In this document: positions 31,690 through 42,698 of the stretch, piece by piece
Position numbering within the stretch: the first letter of the stretch is position 1
Layout of the letters: each line of letters begins with the position of its first letter
Source of the DNA: Spirogloea muscicola
Taxonomy: Eukaryota > Streptophyta > Zygnematophyceae > Spirogloeales > Spirogloeaceae
Direction of reading: 5' to 3'
Assembly (NCBI GenBank): GCA_009602725.1
Contig: WELB01000299.1
Coordinates: forward strand, 36,953 to 100,952
Length of the DNA: 64,000 nucleotides
Made by a program: the position numbers and the translations under genes
The notes under the pieces: model-generated
Database searches by the model: none
The model's input: the letters and a program-made list of their open reading frames with translations, nothing else
What the model was told of the DNA's origin: nothing

Positions 31690-33380
31690 AGGCGGTTAGC
31701 ACTACAAAACACTGCAAAACACAGAAACGATGCAGAGGAAAGCTCAGTACCCACGAGTGGGCAACATCAGGTCTGAGTAGCTCGCTGCAGGGAAAGAGGC
31801 ACTCCGCCGAGACCCAGAGGCGGCGGCCATAGCACGGCCTGCGCGCGTATGGACAGCGTGGGCAAGGGAGCGTTGAAGCGATACGGCCAGGCGCATGCGG
31901 AAGACTTGTGCGAGCGAACCGGCGGCGTTGAAGCCCGGGCATCGCCCCTGGCAGACCCGGCTGCCGGTCAATGGCCTGGCGGGCAAGCCGCTGAATGAGA
32001 TCCAGCCAGCGGCTGCCGAAAGCCCCGTGTACATCCATCGCCAGGGCCGCAAATTCATCCCCCACCGGGTGATCAGCGTATTTTCGCTCCTTGCCCCGGG
32101 CCGCCTGGCCGACCGCGTGCCCTGCAAACGTCGCCGATCTGGTGGGGTTGGCGGAGTCGATGCAATCAGTTGTCACCACATCAGCGATGATGCGAGGACC
32201 GCCGCCGGGAGGGATGGCGACCAGGTCGGCGCGTCGCGTATGGGGCTGGCCGTCCGCGCCCAGCTGAATGGGCATGATTGAGGAGTTCTCCACCGCAACC
32301 TTGAAGCCCGCCTCCGAAAACACCCCCTGCATACCGTCGCGCAGGAGGTCGCCCCCCGTGGGCGCTACGGAGCATGTGGGCGGCCAGCTCCGCAGGATCA
32401 TCGTGTCGGACAACGCACTCCATTGAGGGACGCCCACGAGGCAGGGGGGGAGGAGGCCCAAGAGCCGGTGGACCGCCGTCCGGAAGACCTCGTCAGGCAT
32501 AGTGAGCGCCGCGTGGAGTGGAAGCGCTTATAGCCACGCCGCCGCCCCAGGGGAGGAGGCTGAGAGCAGCCGGGCGCGCCCTCGCAGGTCAGCCGGGGGG
32601 AGAAGCTCCACCACCTGGTCGGAGGCCGCTTGTTCAACTAGCGCCGAGAAGCGTGCCTGGGCACGCTGGTCTGGGGTGTGGGCGAGGTGGATGAACGGAA
32701 CAGCCTGTTCCGACATGCGGGGGTGGACCGCCAGGAGCCCGTCGCGGGCAGAGCGGAGGGCAACCTGAAAAGGCAGCTGACCGATATCCACCTCAGCTGC
32801 CACCCGCTCCAGGGCGCGCTGGCCGTGCACAAGGAACCTCTGGCTCATTGGGGCTGCCACCTGAGCCCAGCTACCCATGTAGGCCGCCTCGCAGCCGCGG
32901 GCAACTGAGCGGCATCCCAAGCCGCCACGGCTGATCGGCAGGCTGGCCTGCAGCAGCGCTGCTGGTGTGGTGAGGAACGCGGGGTGCTGCACAAGGGTGG
33001 CCGCGGACGCCAGGATGCCGGAGTCAAAGGCCGCATACGCCGCCTTCACCGCCGACGAGGGGGGGATGGTGCGGGCCAGATATTGTGGCCGCTGCGCAAT
33101 ACACCGAGTCAGCATCGCAGCCGCAAGCTGCATGTCATGCAGCGTGTGGAGACGGTCCGCTGGCCGGAGGTGTTCCTGCAGCCGCGCCTGCAGCTGCTCC
33201 GTCACGAAGGCAGGTGCGCCTAGGGGGACGCCGAGGAGGGTGAGGCCCCCGGCTGGTGTCTGGCAACCCTCGGGCAGGCGCAGGTGGGCTGGCAGGCCCT
33301 GAGGGGACCAGGCGCTGCACTTGTCCGCCCGAATATCCAGGCCGATCGCGTTCAGCTGCACTTGGAGGGTGTCAAAGGCA
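31690..33380 (-). mobile_element. LINE family C, longest copy (RT tail to 3' end)
   Basis: Minus strand, about 1.7 kb. It starts with an RT C-terminal block (QLNAIGLDIRADKCSAWSP, GGLTLLGVPLGAPAF, LPISRGGLGCRSVA). Then come RFLVHGQRALERVAAEVDIG and a knuckle region, the RRADLVAIPPGGGPRIIADV segment, KYADHPVGDEFAALAMDVHG and a 3' end in SYSDLMLPTRGY near 31744. It is in at least two frames, so it is broken. The RT catalytic core is absent. Confidence 0.8.
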
Positions 33381-33389
33381 GCTGTGACG

Positions 33390-34404
33390 TCCTCTGGCAG
33401 AGCCCTCGCTGCTGTACATTCTTACATTCTTTTCTGGGCTGGCTTTTTCCAGCCCCTATCCTCAATGGGCGAGCCCTTCCCCTCGCTGCTGCCTCTGGCT
33501 CTGGCCAGGGGACCCGCTTCCAGGAACCCAGTCTCTCTGACCTGAGGCTGCTTAGCAGGGGTTACTGAGTGCTTCGTAGCTGCTTCGTTTCTTTTCTGTG
33601 CTTGTTGTTCTTCGTACTTCCCCTGGCCCCTTCTCGTCCTTTGTTCATTCTTTTCTGGGCTGGCTTTTTCCAGCCCCTATCCTCAGCCGGCCAGGCGGCC
33701 CGGGGCAAGGAGCGAAAATACGCTGATCACCCGGTGGGGGATGAATTCGCGGCCCTGGCGATGGATGTACACGGGGCTTTCGGCAGCCGCTGGCTGGATC
33801 TCATTGAGCGGCTTGCCCGCCAGGCCATTGACCGGCGGCCGGGTCTGCCAGGGGCGATGCCCGGCTTCAACGCCGCCGGTTCGCTCGCACAAGTCTTCCG
33901 CAGATGTTGCTCACTCGTGGGTACTGAGCTTTCCTCTGCATCGTTTCTGAGTTCTGCAGTATGTTGTAGTGTAGTCCTTTCTCCGGCTCCTCTTGCTTTG
34001 GCTTTGGACATTGTCCATTCTTTTTTGGGCTGGCTTGGCCAGCCCCTCTTTTCTATGGGCGCGCTTTTCTTCCGCATGCGCCTGGCCGTATCGCTTCAAC
34101 GCTCCCTTGCCCACGCCGTCCATACGCGCGCAGGCCGTGCTATGGCCGCCGCCCTCTGGGTTTCGGCGGAGTGCTTTCCTTCTTCTCTATGGGCGCGCAT
34201 TTCTCTATCCTCAATGGGCGAGCCATTCTCATTGGGCAGAATGTCGCTCCCCTCCACGGCTCAGGCCTGGCCCCTTCTCGTCCTTTGTTCATTCTTTTAT
34301 GGGCTGGCTTTTTCCAGCCCCTATCCTCGATTGGCGAGCCCTTCCTTTCTTAGTGCTTCCCCTGGCCCCTTCTCGCACTTTGTTCATCCTTTTTGGGCTG
34401 GCTG
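33390..34404 (+). mobile_element. Tandem LINE A and C fragments
   Basis: 33420-33481 is an A stem-loop tail. 33482-33680 is a second A end starting at the codons for AAASGSG, ending SLSDLRLLSRGY and stem-loop. 33690-33900 and 34070-34180 encode family C matter (KYADHPVGDEFAALAMDVHG, FRMRLAVSLQRSL), divided by C and A stem-loops at 34010-34065, 34190-34345 and 34350-34404. Confidence 0.65.
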
Positions 34405-35304
34405 CACTAAACGCCATCTACTCTATCGTGGACTCCAGACTCCAACAGGCTCTTCATGGCCTGGTGGACCATCCCGACCTATCCGCCACGCCGGCGGCCA
34501 TCCTACAGTGTACCCTACCCATCAGTAAAGGCGGCCTTGGGTGCCGTCCATTGGCTCGCCTGTCCCAAGCAGCTCACCTGGGTTGCTGGGCCCAAGTGGC
34601 CTCCACCATCTCCAGTCGCTTCATCCTGAGGGGCCAGGCTATTTTAGCACCCGCCATAGCGGGTGTTGCAACAGGGAACCTGTCCTTCCAGCTTTCTCTA
34701 ACCGCAGCACTACGTGACCTCTCGCGCTGCTTACCAACGCTTGCAGAGGGTCATGCAGATTTTGCGGCATGAGCACGCTGTTCTGACAGGAAAGCGCAGG
34801 GCCTTTACTCTCACGCTGCGGACGTGCAGGCCGCCTCTGACTTGCAGGGACTGCTCAAGGACGATGGACGTGGCCTCACCCGGCTCCTCTCCATCAGCTC
34901 CCCAGGCGCGTCGGAGTGGTTAAATGCTCTGCCGATATACGAGTCCCTTACGGCTCTCAGACAACCTGTTTCGTACCGCGCTTCATCACCACCTCGGCCT
35001 CCCCCCCCCTTGCTTGGCTGGCATCCGCTAGTGCGAGTGTGGCCACATTGCCGATGACAAGCTCGCCCTAGCCGCACACATGCTGAGGTGTGCTGAGGGG
35101 GGTGAGCGCATTGCCTCCCACGACTTACTCAGGGATACAATGTTTGGAATTTTGCGAGAGGCGGGGTATCATCCGGCGATGGAGGTGTCCGGCATCATGC
35201 CAATCTCCTTCAGGCGCGGCAAGCCATACGTGCGGCGTCTGGACGTGGTCGCCACCCCCCGGGGCGGTGGGCCTCGTCTGCTCCTGGACGTGGTACTGAT
35301 CGAC
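34405..35304 (+). mobile_element. LINE family G, RT tail and endonuclease-like region, cut by the gap
   Basis: It encodes NAIYSIVDSRLQQALHGLVD, LPISKGGLGCRPLARLSQAA and RFILRGQAILAPAIAGVATG, a CECGHIADDKLALAAHMLRC knuckle, then GGERIASHDLLRDTMFGILR and RRLDVVATPRGGGPRLLLDV before the run of N. At least one frame change lies near 34770-34980. Confidence 0.75.
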
Positions 35305-35702
35305 NNNNNNNNNNNNNNNNNNNNNNNNNNNNNNNNNNNNNNNNNNNNNNNNNNNNNNNNNNNNNNNNNNNNNNNNNNNNNNNNNNNNNNNNNNNNNNNN
35401 NNNNNNNNNNNNNNNNNNNNNNNNNNNNNNNNNNNNNNNNNNNNNNNNNNNNNNNNNNNNNNNNNNNNNNNNNNNNNNNNNNNNNNNNNNNNNNNNNNNN
35501 NNNNNNNNNNNNNNNNNNNNNNNNNNNNNNNNNNNNNNNNNNNNNNNNNNNNNNNNNNNNNNNNNNNNNNNNNNNNNNNNNNNNNNNNNNNNNNNNNNNN
35601 NNNNNNNNNNNNNNNNNNNNNNNNNNNNNNNNNNNNNNNNNNNNNNNNNNNNNNNNNNNNNNNNNNNNNNNNNNNNNNNNNNNNNNNNNNNNNNNNNNNN
35701 NN
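35305..35702. other. Assembly gap (398 N)
   Basis: A run of N lies inside LINE sequence. Family G matter reads plus-strand before the gap and minus-strand just after it. Confidence 0.95.
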
Positions 35703-36210
35703 CACGAGCCAGCGGCGTTGAAGTCAGCCGGCTCACCGCGCCTGCGGGACACAGCGCGCCGTGCAAGCCTGGCCAACAGGTCGAGCCAGTGGGATCCGAG
35801 AGCCCCATGCACGTCCACAGCCAGGGGGACGAACTCGTCGGCAGCCGGGTGGTCGGCGTGTTTGGCCGCCTTGCTGCGAGCGGCCTTTGCCGCAGCGTGG
35901 CCAGCCCGCGAGGCAGAAAGCCCCGGGTATGCGGCTCTCGCTTTGTTTGCTGCGCTCGCAAGCCTTGGCTCTTCATCAACGTGCAGGGCGCGCTCTAAGT
36001 CGGGCCTCCGGCTTTCGTGGCGGCGCTCCAGCTCCCCAAGTTAGCTTGTCCGATTTGTTTGTGCTCTCCCGTGGGTACTAATGTCACCTTAGGCACCTTA
36101 GTTTAGGTCTCTATATTATGTAGCCTTGTTTAGTTTGCACTCGCCTCTGCTTGAACTGTGTATTGGCTTGAATTGGCCTTCCCTTTCATTTCATGCGCCC
36201 CGCGCGCCTT
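35703..36210. mobile_element. LINE family G ends in opposite orientations
   Basis: 35703-35925 (-) encodes HADHPAADEFVPLAVDVHGA and RGEPADFNAAGS. 35926-36210 (+) encodes FRGGAPAPQVSLSDLFVLSRGY in three pieces, then the G 3' UTR with CTCTATATTATGTAGCCTTG, TGTATTGGCTTGAATTGGCC and the terminal motif CATGCGCCCCGCGCGCCTTC. Confidence 0.75.
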
Positions 36211-36239
36211 CCCCCCCTTTTCCCCGCCCAGCCCTATGC

Positions 36240-36400
36240 TCCGTTTGTTTGGCCCCTTCGAACCTTGTCAATTCTTTTCGGGCTGGCTTCTCACAGCCCC
36301 CATTGGGAGAGCCACTCCTATGCCCCCTCTTTTCTATGGGCGCGCTTTTCTTTTTGGGCTGGCTTCTCACAGCCACCAGTCAATTTGGCCGCGCTTTCTT
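36240..36400 (+). repeat. Three LINE stem-loop units
   Basis: 36245-36320 is a B-type unit, 36325-36352 a short C-type end (TTTTCTATGGGCGCGC) and 36353-36400 a further unit (GGGCTGGCTTCTCACAGCCA). They lie within 160-320 bases of the methyltransferase start codon. Confidence 0.7.
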
Positions 36401-36559
36401 TTTCACTCCGCACACTCCGTCTGCCTCCACGACGCCGGCCCCGCAACGACACCCTCCCGGCGCGCAGGAGGCGCGCCGTGCCTCTGCGTGGCCCTCGCGC
36501 CCGCGCGCGCGCGCAGGCGCCTCGGGCTGGTCCCTCGGCTCGCCCGGGCTTGCGGCTGC

Positions 36560-39500
36560 ATGGAGTGCTCCGAGCCTCCGGCCATCGACGAGGAACAGGA
36601 GGTAGAGGCGCTGCGCCGCGTCCTCGCCACCTACGAGGAGTGCGCTCCCTGACACCACACCCGGCCGCCACTCGGTCGTCAGCTCGTGCTTGTCGGCAGT
36701 CGCCCGCCATGAGGATGCTTGCCGCCAGCGCGCGCGGGGTGCTCGATGTGCGACTGGCACCACCAAGTCAGACCGCAGTGCTGATTCCTGCTTGTGATGC
36801 TTCCCCCAACGGGGGCCTCAGCCGCGTGCCCCGCCTGGCCTATCGAGGATTTCGGGACTTTGTCACAAGTCTTGGCAATGTGGTGCTTGCGCGTGCTCCA
36901 GCTATGCCAGAGCCGCTGAGGCAGATGTGCAACGGTGGGAGAGATCATACTCTCGCTTAAAACCGCGCCACAAGGTGAGTGCTGATAAGTGGCAGCACAG
37001 AGCACTGATCCTTCCCAAGTTCGCTGCACAAGGACCTCTTAAACCCTGGTCACAAGATCCTTGTCACCAAAATCCTGCATTGACAAGAAGAAGGGCTGAA
37101 TTTGCGAATTGTTGTGCTGGATGGTTTAGCAGAGGTATGAAGAATGCTGCCTGGGTCAGCTACTCTCTTTTCCGTGATGATAATTGGTTGATCGATGCCT
37201 CTTGATTCTAGCATTTGAGCACTGATGTGCAGGAACTTGTTCCACATCTTCCAACCAAATATGCAGCACTTCGCAGGTACTTGCCTAAGAGCTTCTAAAA
37301 TGGACATCCATGGTGTTCTTGTGCTGTCTGCTCTGTCAATGAGATGAAATCAGTGGTCTGAGCTGATCAGCATACCTGCCTGTTTGCAGATGCATTGCTG
37401 CAAATGCACGTTTCATTGGTGCCATGCTTGAGGTCAGCATGCGCCTGCTGTGTGCTTTGCATCTGGAGCCAGAAAGCCTCTTGTCGATCTTAAGCTGAGT
37501 GCCATTATTTGATGACATTGGGCTGTGATCACTGAGGCCACTTGATGCGTGAGTCTTATGCAGCTTATGATTGGTGGGGGCAGGCATTTGATCCACCCTT
37601 TGATGTGAGGGGTGAGAGGACTAGCAGCTGGCTGCCACCAACTTCTGAAGGGCAACTCGGAGGCAGCACTGTCGAAACCTGTCAACACATATCGGGGCCA
37701 CAGAGCATTGCTCACTCTCAGTCCTTCGAAGTCAATAGATCCGGGGATACAAATCGTGCGAGCACTCTTTGCTCTGAAGAGGCATTTGGGAGTACATCCA
37801 TGCACGAGCCGGGCACCGAGCACTACAAGTGTACTGTTGTTACACTGGCCTCGGAGCATAGGAGCGACCTTGAAGCTTCTCAAGAGAAGCTTGGCGACAA
37901 GGACTCACCCCATTTGTTGCTGCCCAAGTTGTCTGAAGTACGCAGTCATGCTGGTTGTGCTCACCAACCTCCAATCACCACAGAGCAGGACAAGGCCCAA
38001 GATGAAGTCGTACATGTGACTTCAGCAGGTGAGAATGGCAAGAATGTCAAAAGACAGCTGGAAGAAGATACCGACTCTCCTCAGCAACAGGCTACAGCTA
38101 GTGGCAGCCGCAAGCAGCAGCCAGGAGCCACTGTAAGCACCTCTCAGCCCAGCAGTGGTGTTTCAAATGGCAAGATGGGAGAGCAGGTTCCACTTGGAGC
38201 TGTGGAGGAATTGAGAAGTGGACAGATATCAGGCCATGGCATGACATTAGCAAGGGAGATTCCTCAAGCTGATGTTGACAAAGTACGCTGTATACTCCGC
38301 AACATTGTTCGCGACTGGACAATGGAAGGAGATTTGGAGAGGCAGCAGACATATGGTCCTATACTGAGCGAGCTGAAGCGCATGTTCCCAGACAGACTAA
38401 AGAAGAGGTACCGTGGCAGCCTCCCATAAACCTACTTATTATGGACATTGTCAACACGGGCTAACCAGCAGCAAACCATTGGGACTGGCAGAAGATTTTT
38501 GTGGCAGAGGCCAACTAATCCATCTATTGCGAGTGAATGGCGCACTGCTCGCATCACTGCTGCCAACGAGTTTCTAGGGGACCATAGCATGTCCTATGTA
38601 TACCTTGCTCCGAAGATCACTGCTTCCATGTTCGCCTCACAAGCATATTCGGAGCTTTGAATCTTGTCAGGTGTCTGGTACCTGGCGCTGGGCTTGCGCG
38701 CCTGGCCGTTGAGATTTCTTGCCTTGGTAAGTACCTCAAGCAAAGCTGGCAATAGCGGTTGCGTTGTCACCACCTTCAGGGTCTCATCGTTCTCGCTCTG
38801 CTCGCCTGGGGTGGTGCACTCACGCGTGCATTGTAGCCTCCTGTGGACGTGTCAGGCTTCATCTGCCAGGGTAATGAGTTCTCATACTACATACTCATGT
38901 GCTCAAGCTTTCTACTGAACGAGACATTGGCCAAGGATGAATGGATCTTCTACCCTTGGATACACAACAGCTGCAATAACTTCACTGATGAGGATCAACT
39001 TAGAGGACTCCAGTTCCCTGACCTTCTTCCTAGCTCGTAAGCACCCACTGTGGCCAGACGCGCAAGTATTCATCGCTGTTAGCACAATGGTGCAGGAATT
39101 GACTTGCACAGACAGATCTTACGGATGTGCGCAACCTACTTGCATGCATGTCGTGCCAAGGGATGGAGCATACTACCTTGCTTGTCATATTAGGCAAGTC
39201 CTTTCCAAGCTGGCTGGTAGATGTACACACAAATCCTGACTTAGAATCCAGCTGAGGCTTTCGGTTCTTTTCCAGCGCAGGTATCACGGAGGACTTCTCT
39301 ATGTGTGCTGGTGACTTCGTTGAGGTCTACAGCCATCCAAGCCAGAGAGGTGTTATTTTCAGCCTTCTCTCTGCAGCTGCTGAATGCGAGTATGGCTGCC
39401 GATCTGATCCCTTGGCAAGTGGCTGCCATCTGCAAAGCCATGAGTATTAGCACGTTATTGTGAGGTGATATTGGACGACCTTTTGGCAGCAACTTCTGCT

Positions 39501-39987
39501 GAGAATTACTTGCAGCACTGCAGGAGCTTGGGACTGTGTGGTAACATGTTTCTTCATTGACACTGCGCACAACGTGGTTGAGTACATGGAGGTCATTGCT
39601 GGCGTATTGAAAGAGGGTGGGGTGTGGATCAACTTTGGTCCTCTGCTGTATCATTTTGCCGATGCGCACCTCTATGCGCCGGAGGACGAGATGTCCATTG
39701 AGCTGGCGCTTATAGACGTGCGGCGCATAGCGCTGCAGCTCGGCTTCACCATGGTGGTGAGCATTGCTGAGTAAAGTGCGTGACAATGCCTTGTGTCCAG
39801 AGCCTTGGCAAAATCAGTCGCCTTGCTCATTCATGGTGGGCTGCCGTTGGCACAGAGGCAGGAGGTGGTGGAGACCACATACACAGCCAGCGCGTGCAGC
39901 ATGATGGGCACCCAGTACCGCTGTGCCCTGTGGACCCTAGTCAAGGCTGGCGTGCCCCCACAAGGGTCAGCAGCGCTAGCTGCTTGA
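36560..39987 (+). CDS. CARNMT1: Carnosine N-methyltransferase-type (N2227 family) methyltransferase
   Basis: Ten exons, 36560-36639, 36902-36974, 37233-37276, 37390-37432, 37584-38407, 38671-38726, 38856-39036, 39276-39349, 39524-39756 and 39856-39987, give 579 residues in phase. The N-terminal helical part ([20 protein letters not shown]) leads to [20 protein letters not shown]. Then come the SAM-binding [74 protein letters not shown] and [14 protein letters not shown]. This is the human CARNMT1 layout; that enzyme methylates carnosine to anserine with SAM. The substrate in an alga is not known, so only the fold and cofactor are certain. Exon 5 adds about 230 polar, low-complexity residues (about 85-325) not seen in the animal protein. 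The final exon is plant-like ([14 protein letters not shown]). Confidence 0.9.
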
Positions 39988-41031
39988 CTTGTGCAGTGGC
40001 ATGTCTCCCTCATTCAGTCGTTTGCCGCCCTCCTTGGCTGGGCTGCTGGAGGCAGCGGCTCACCGGGGTGTGTGGTCAGCTGGCGGACATGTGGTCAGCT
40101 GGCAGAAATATGGAGAAAGCAGGGAGTTCTGCACGAGGAGCTGAGCCCTGCCAGAGTAAAGGCCTCTGCTTGCTCAAGGCTGGCCATCACAGTATTGAGG
40201 AAGGGAGTCGTTGTGTGCCAAGAGGAGGGGCCTTGTGGCCGAGTACAACGCTCAGGTGGCCTCTGTCCGTTCACTACACCGCCTGTGCCTGATGGTCAGC
40301 ACATAGTAGGCAACACGAATGAGACAAGGACCCCGGTTGGCGGACTGCAGGTCCCCCCAAGCGGCTTGTATGTATGCGGCTGAGCATCGTGATGGAGGCT
40401 AGTACCCAGCTCGGCATGGGACAGGCCGGCAAATTAATAGCAGCGCATGGAGGAGAATCTGGAGGGGCCAACGTGAGCGTCGGCAGGCAGGACGTCCCAT
40501 AAGAGATCGTAGCAAGGGGCGAGGGCAAGGCGAGGAAGGCAAGGGGTGGCGGGAGGGGCGCAAGTAAGCAGAAAGGAAGCTCTTCGAATGGAGTGTGTCT
40601 GTGAAGGGCCAGCCGGTAAAAGCGTACTTCATGTGAGGAGCCAACGGACGCTAGGGGAGGCGAGAGGGTGGTCTGTCGTGCCACACAACGTCGAGTGCCA
40701 GATAACGTCGATACTACAATTAGTCAGAAATTTAGGTGAAATGTTGGAGTCTGCGTGACAGGCAGCCCAACACATTGTGAATGAAAGTAAACACACGATA
40801 ATTAGGTATTCATACTTTCGCAGATAGAAACATTTCTGAAAAGATAGTCTAGTAAAGGTATGATAAGAGAATCCGAGCTTGTGATGGATGACTGCAAATT
40901 ACCCCCTAGTAAATGAGAGGATATTGGGAACAAGAAACACGGCACTCAATGCAGTAAAGCCCAAACCAAGCAATAGTATGTCCTTGATGAGGTTCTAGTT
41001 CACTGTTTCCGGATGGTTCCTAATGCACTAT
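39988..41031. other. Intergenic stretch, no recognised gene
   Basis: This contains the methyltransferase 3' UTR. A weak minus-strand stem-loop unit may lie at 40595-40615. From about 40750 the base composition turns AT-rich up to the minisatellite. Confidence 0.4.
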
Positions 41032-41240
41032 TTCAGCGCAACAGCGCAAGAACCAGGCGACAGTAGCCCAGCGCAGACGCGCAAATTCCAATCAAAAGTA
41101 ACCCAGCGCAACAGTGCAAATTCCAATAAATAACAACCCAGCGCAGCAGCGCAAAAGTTCCGGTAACAGAAACCCAGCGCAACAGCGCAAAAACCAGTTG
41201 CCAGTATCCCAGCGCAACAGCGCAAGAACCAGTTACCGGT
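41032..41240 (+). repeat. Minisatellite, about six units of 34-38 bases
   Basis: Each unit contains CCCAGCGCAACAGCGCAA followed by AACCAGTTACCAGTA or a variant. Units near 41130-41240 are the most regular; earlier ones have diverged. Confidence 0.85.
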
Positions 41241-41666
41241 CACAAGATCTGATGATGGGACATCCTCAACAAGCGAATGACGCAAGACTGTATATGACAG
41301 CCTGAGAGCAGATCGAGGCAATGCGTGATATCTGCACCTCACACTCAAGGTCACAATGTTTCGTGGGTTACCTGTGTCACCGATCTGACGCGATCGGCGG
41401 CGGAATCACCCACGGTAAGCCTTTGTAGCAGCGCGGCTGCCCTTCCTGTGAGCCCACGCCTTCCTGGCGTGTGGCTCGACTGCAGCGAAGACGCCCAGAC
41501 GGCAATGCGGCGCCGGCGGGCGGCGGCGCTGGGGGCAGTTCTGGCAAGATCAAAAGACTGGACCGAGTGGACTGCTCAGCCCCGATCCTCCGCACCCCTT
41601 ACCGTTGGTCAGGCAAAGAACTACATGGGTTTTGGGGGCTGGCCATCTGACCCATTGGCACCCCAG

Positions 41667-41720
41667 GTCTCAAGGCCAGTGTAGCCTGAGACCGTCTCAA
41701 AGGCCAGTGTAGCCCGAGAC
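41667..41720 (+). repeat. Direct repeat of a short palindromic unit
   Basis: GTCTCAAGGCCAGTGTAGCC followed by TGAGAC (41667-41692) is repeated at 41694-41720 with two changes. Each unit begins GTCTCA and ends TGAGAC or CGAGAC, so each can fold. Confidence 0.8.
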
Positions 41721-41812
41721 TCTAATTTCTACCACTACCTACCTTTACCCGCCGCTAGCCTGGCCGGTACCCGCCGTCGCTCGTCAAGGTAAGTCACACC
41801 CATCGAAGCGGC

Positions 41813-42105
41813 TTTAGGGCTTTTTCTTAGCGCTTTCCCTGGCCCCCTTCTCGTAATTTGTTCATTCTTTTTGGGGCTGGCTTTTCCCCGCCCAGCCCCG
41901 CCCAGCCCCTATCCTCCGTGGGCGAGCCCTTCCTTTGAGGCTCCTCACTCGTAACTACTGAGTGGTCCATCCTCCCCCGTTCTGCCATAGCCTCTTCAGG
42001 CCCCGAAGTCGCTGCTTAGCTCGTACTTTGGCCCCTTCGAACCTTGTCAATTCTTTTCGGGCTGGCTTCTCACAGCCCTTGCCCCCATCGGGAGAGCCAC
42101 TTCTT
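41813..42105 (+). mobile_element. LINE tails, family A then family B
   Basis: 41813-41935 is an A 3' UTR (CCCTGGCCCCCTTCTCGTAA, stem-loop with an inner duplication CCCCGCCCAG). 41936-42105 is a B end starting GAGGCTCCTCACTCGTAACT and running to the stem-loop and CCACTTCTTCC. B follows A without spacing, and the joint shows the same head-to-tail abutment as elsewhere. Confidence 0.75.
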
Positions 42106-42698
42106 CCTTTTCGGCTTCTCTTGGGCTTCATTTGAGCGGTTCGGGCGGCAGGATAGGGGCTGCTTGCCGTTGATGGGGAAAGCACAGCGGCGGATCGGGC
42201 GGTGCTCCGACACCGAGCCAGATTGGGGCGCATCTTTCCTGACTAGCGTGAGTGGAGCCGGAGGTGACCTGGTTGCAACTCAATTCACACTGGAGCCAAC
42301 GTGAGTCCACCTCTTATGTCCACGTATGCCTGCACGTCACCACCCTTGTCAGATCGACACAGATGGACCACCGAGACAGGTCCTGGTGGCGTGGGCTCAG
42401 GTGGCCCTTCGTGTGGGGCTTGGCTCGGTGGAGCCAGGCGCACTGTTTGCCGGACCAGTGGATTGGGGCCGGTATGGCCGAATGCCCGCCGGGAAGAGCG
42501 AGTGGGTAGGCTGTCGGGGGTCACGTGCCAGGAGGCGGGAGGCGGGGGAGGCGAGCGGACGCCACGCGGCGCGTCGTTGCAGGACCGAAGCAGCGCCGGC
42601 CCCACGCGCCCGCCCACGCCCCCCCCCCGCGGCAGCCCCTCCCGGCCGGTGCTGCCGCAGCAACGGCGCACGCCCAGCGTGCCACTCNGGGCTTGCCC

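Noticed and set aside
13300-36400. Spaced repeats as a CRISPR array
   Set aside because: The hairpin repeats are irregularly spaced, on both strands and tied to LINE ends in a eukaryotic genome.
41032-41240. CRISPR-like short repeat array
   Set aside because: Units are contiguous with no unique spacers, so it is a minisatellite.
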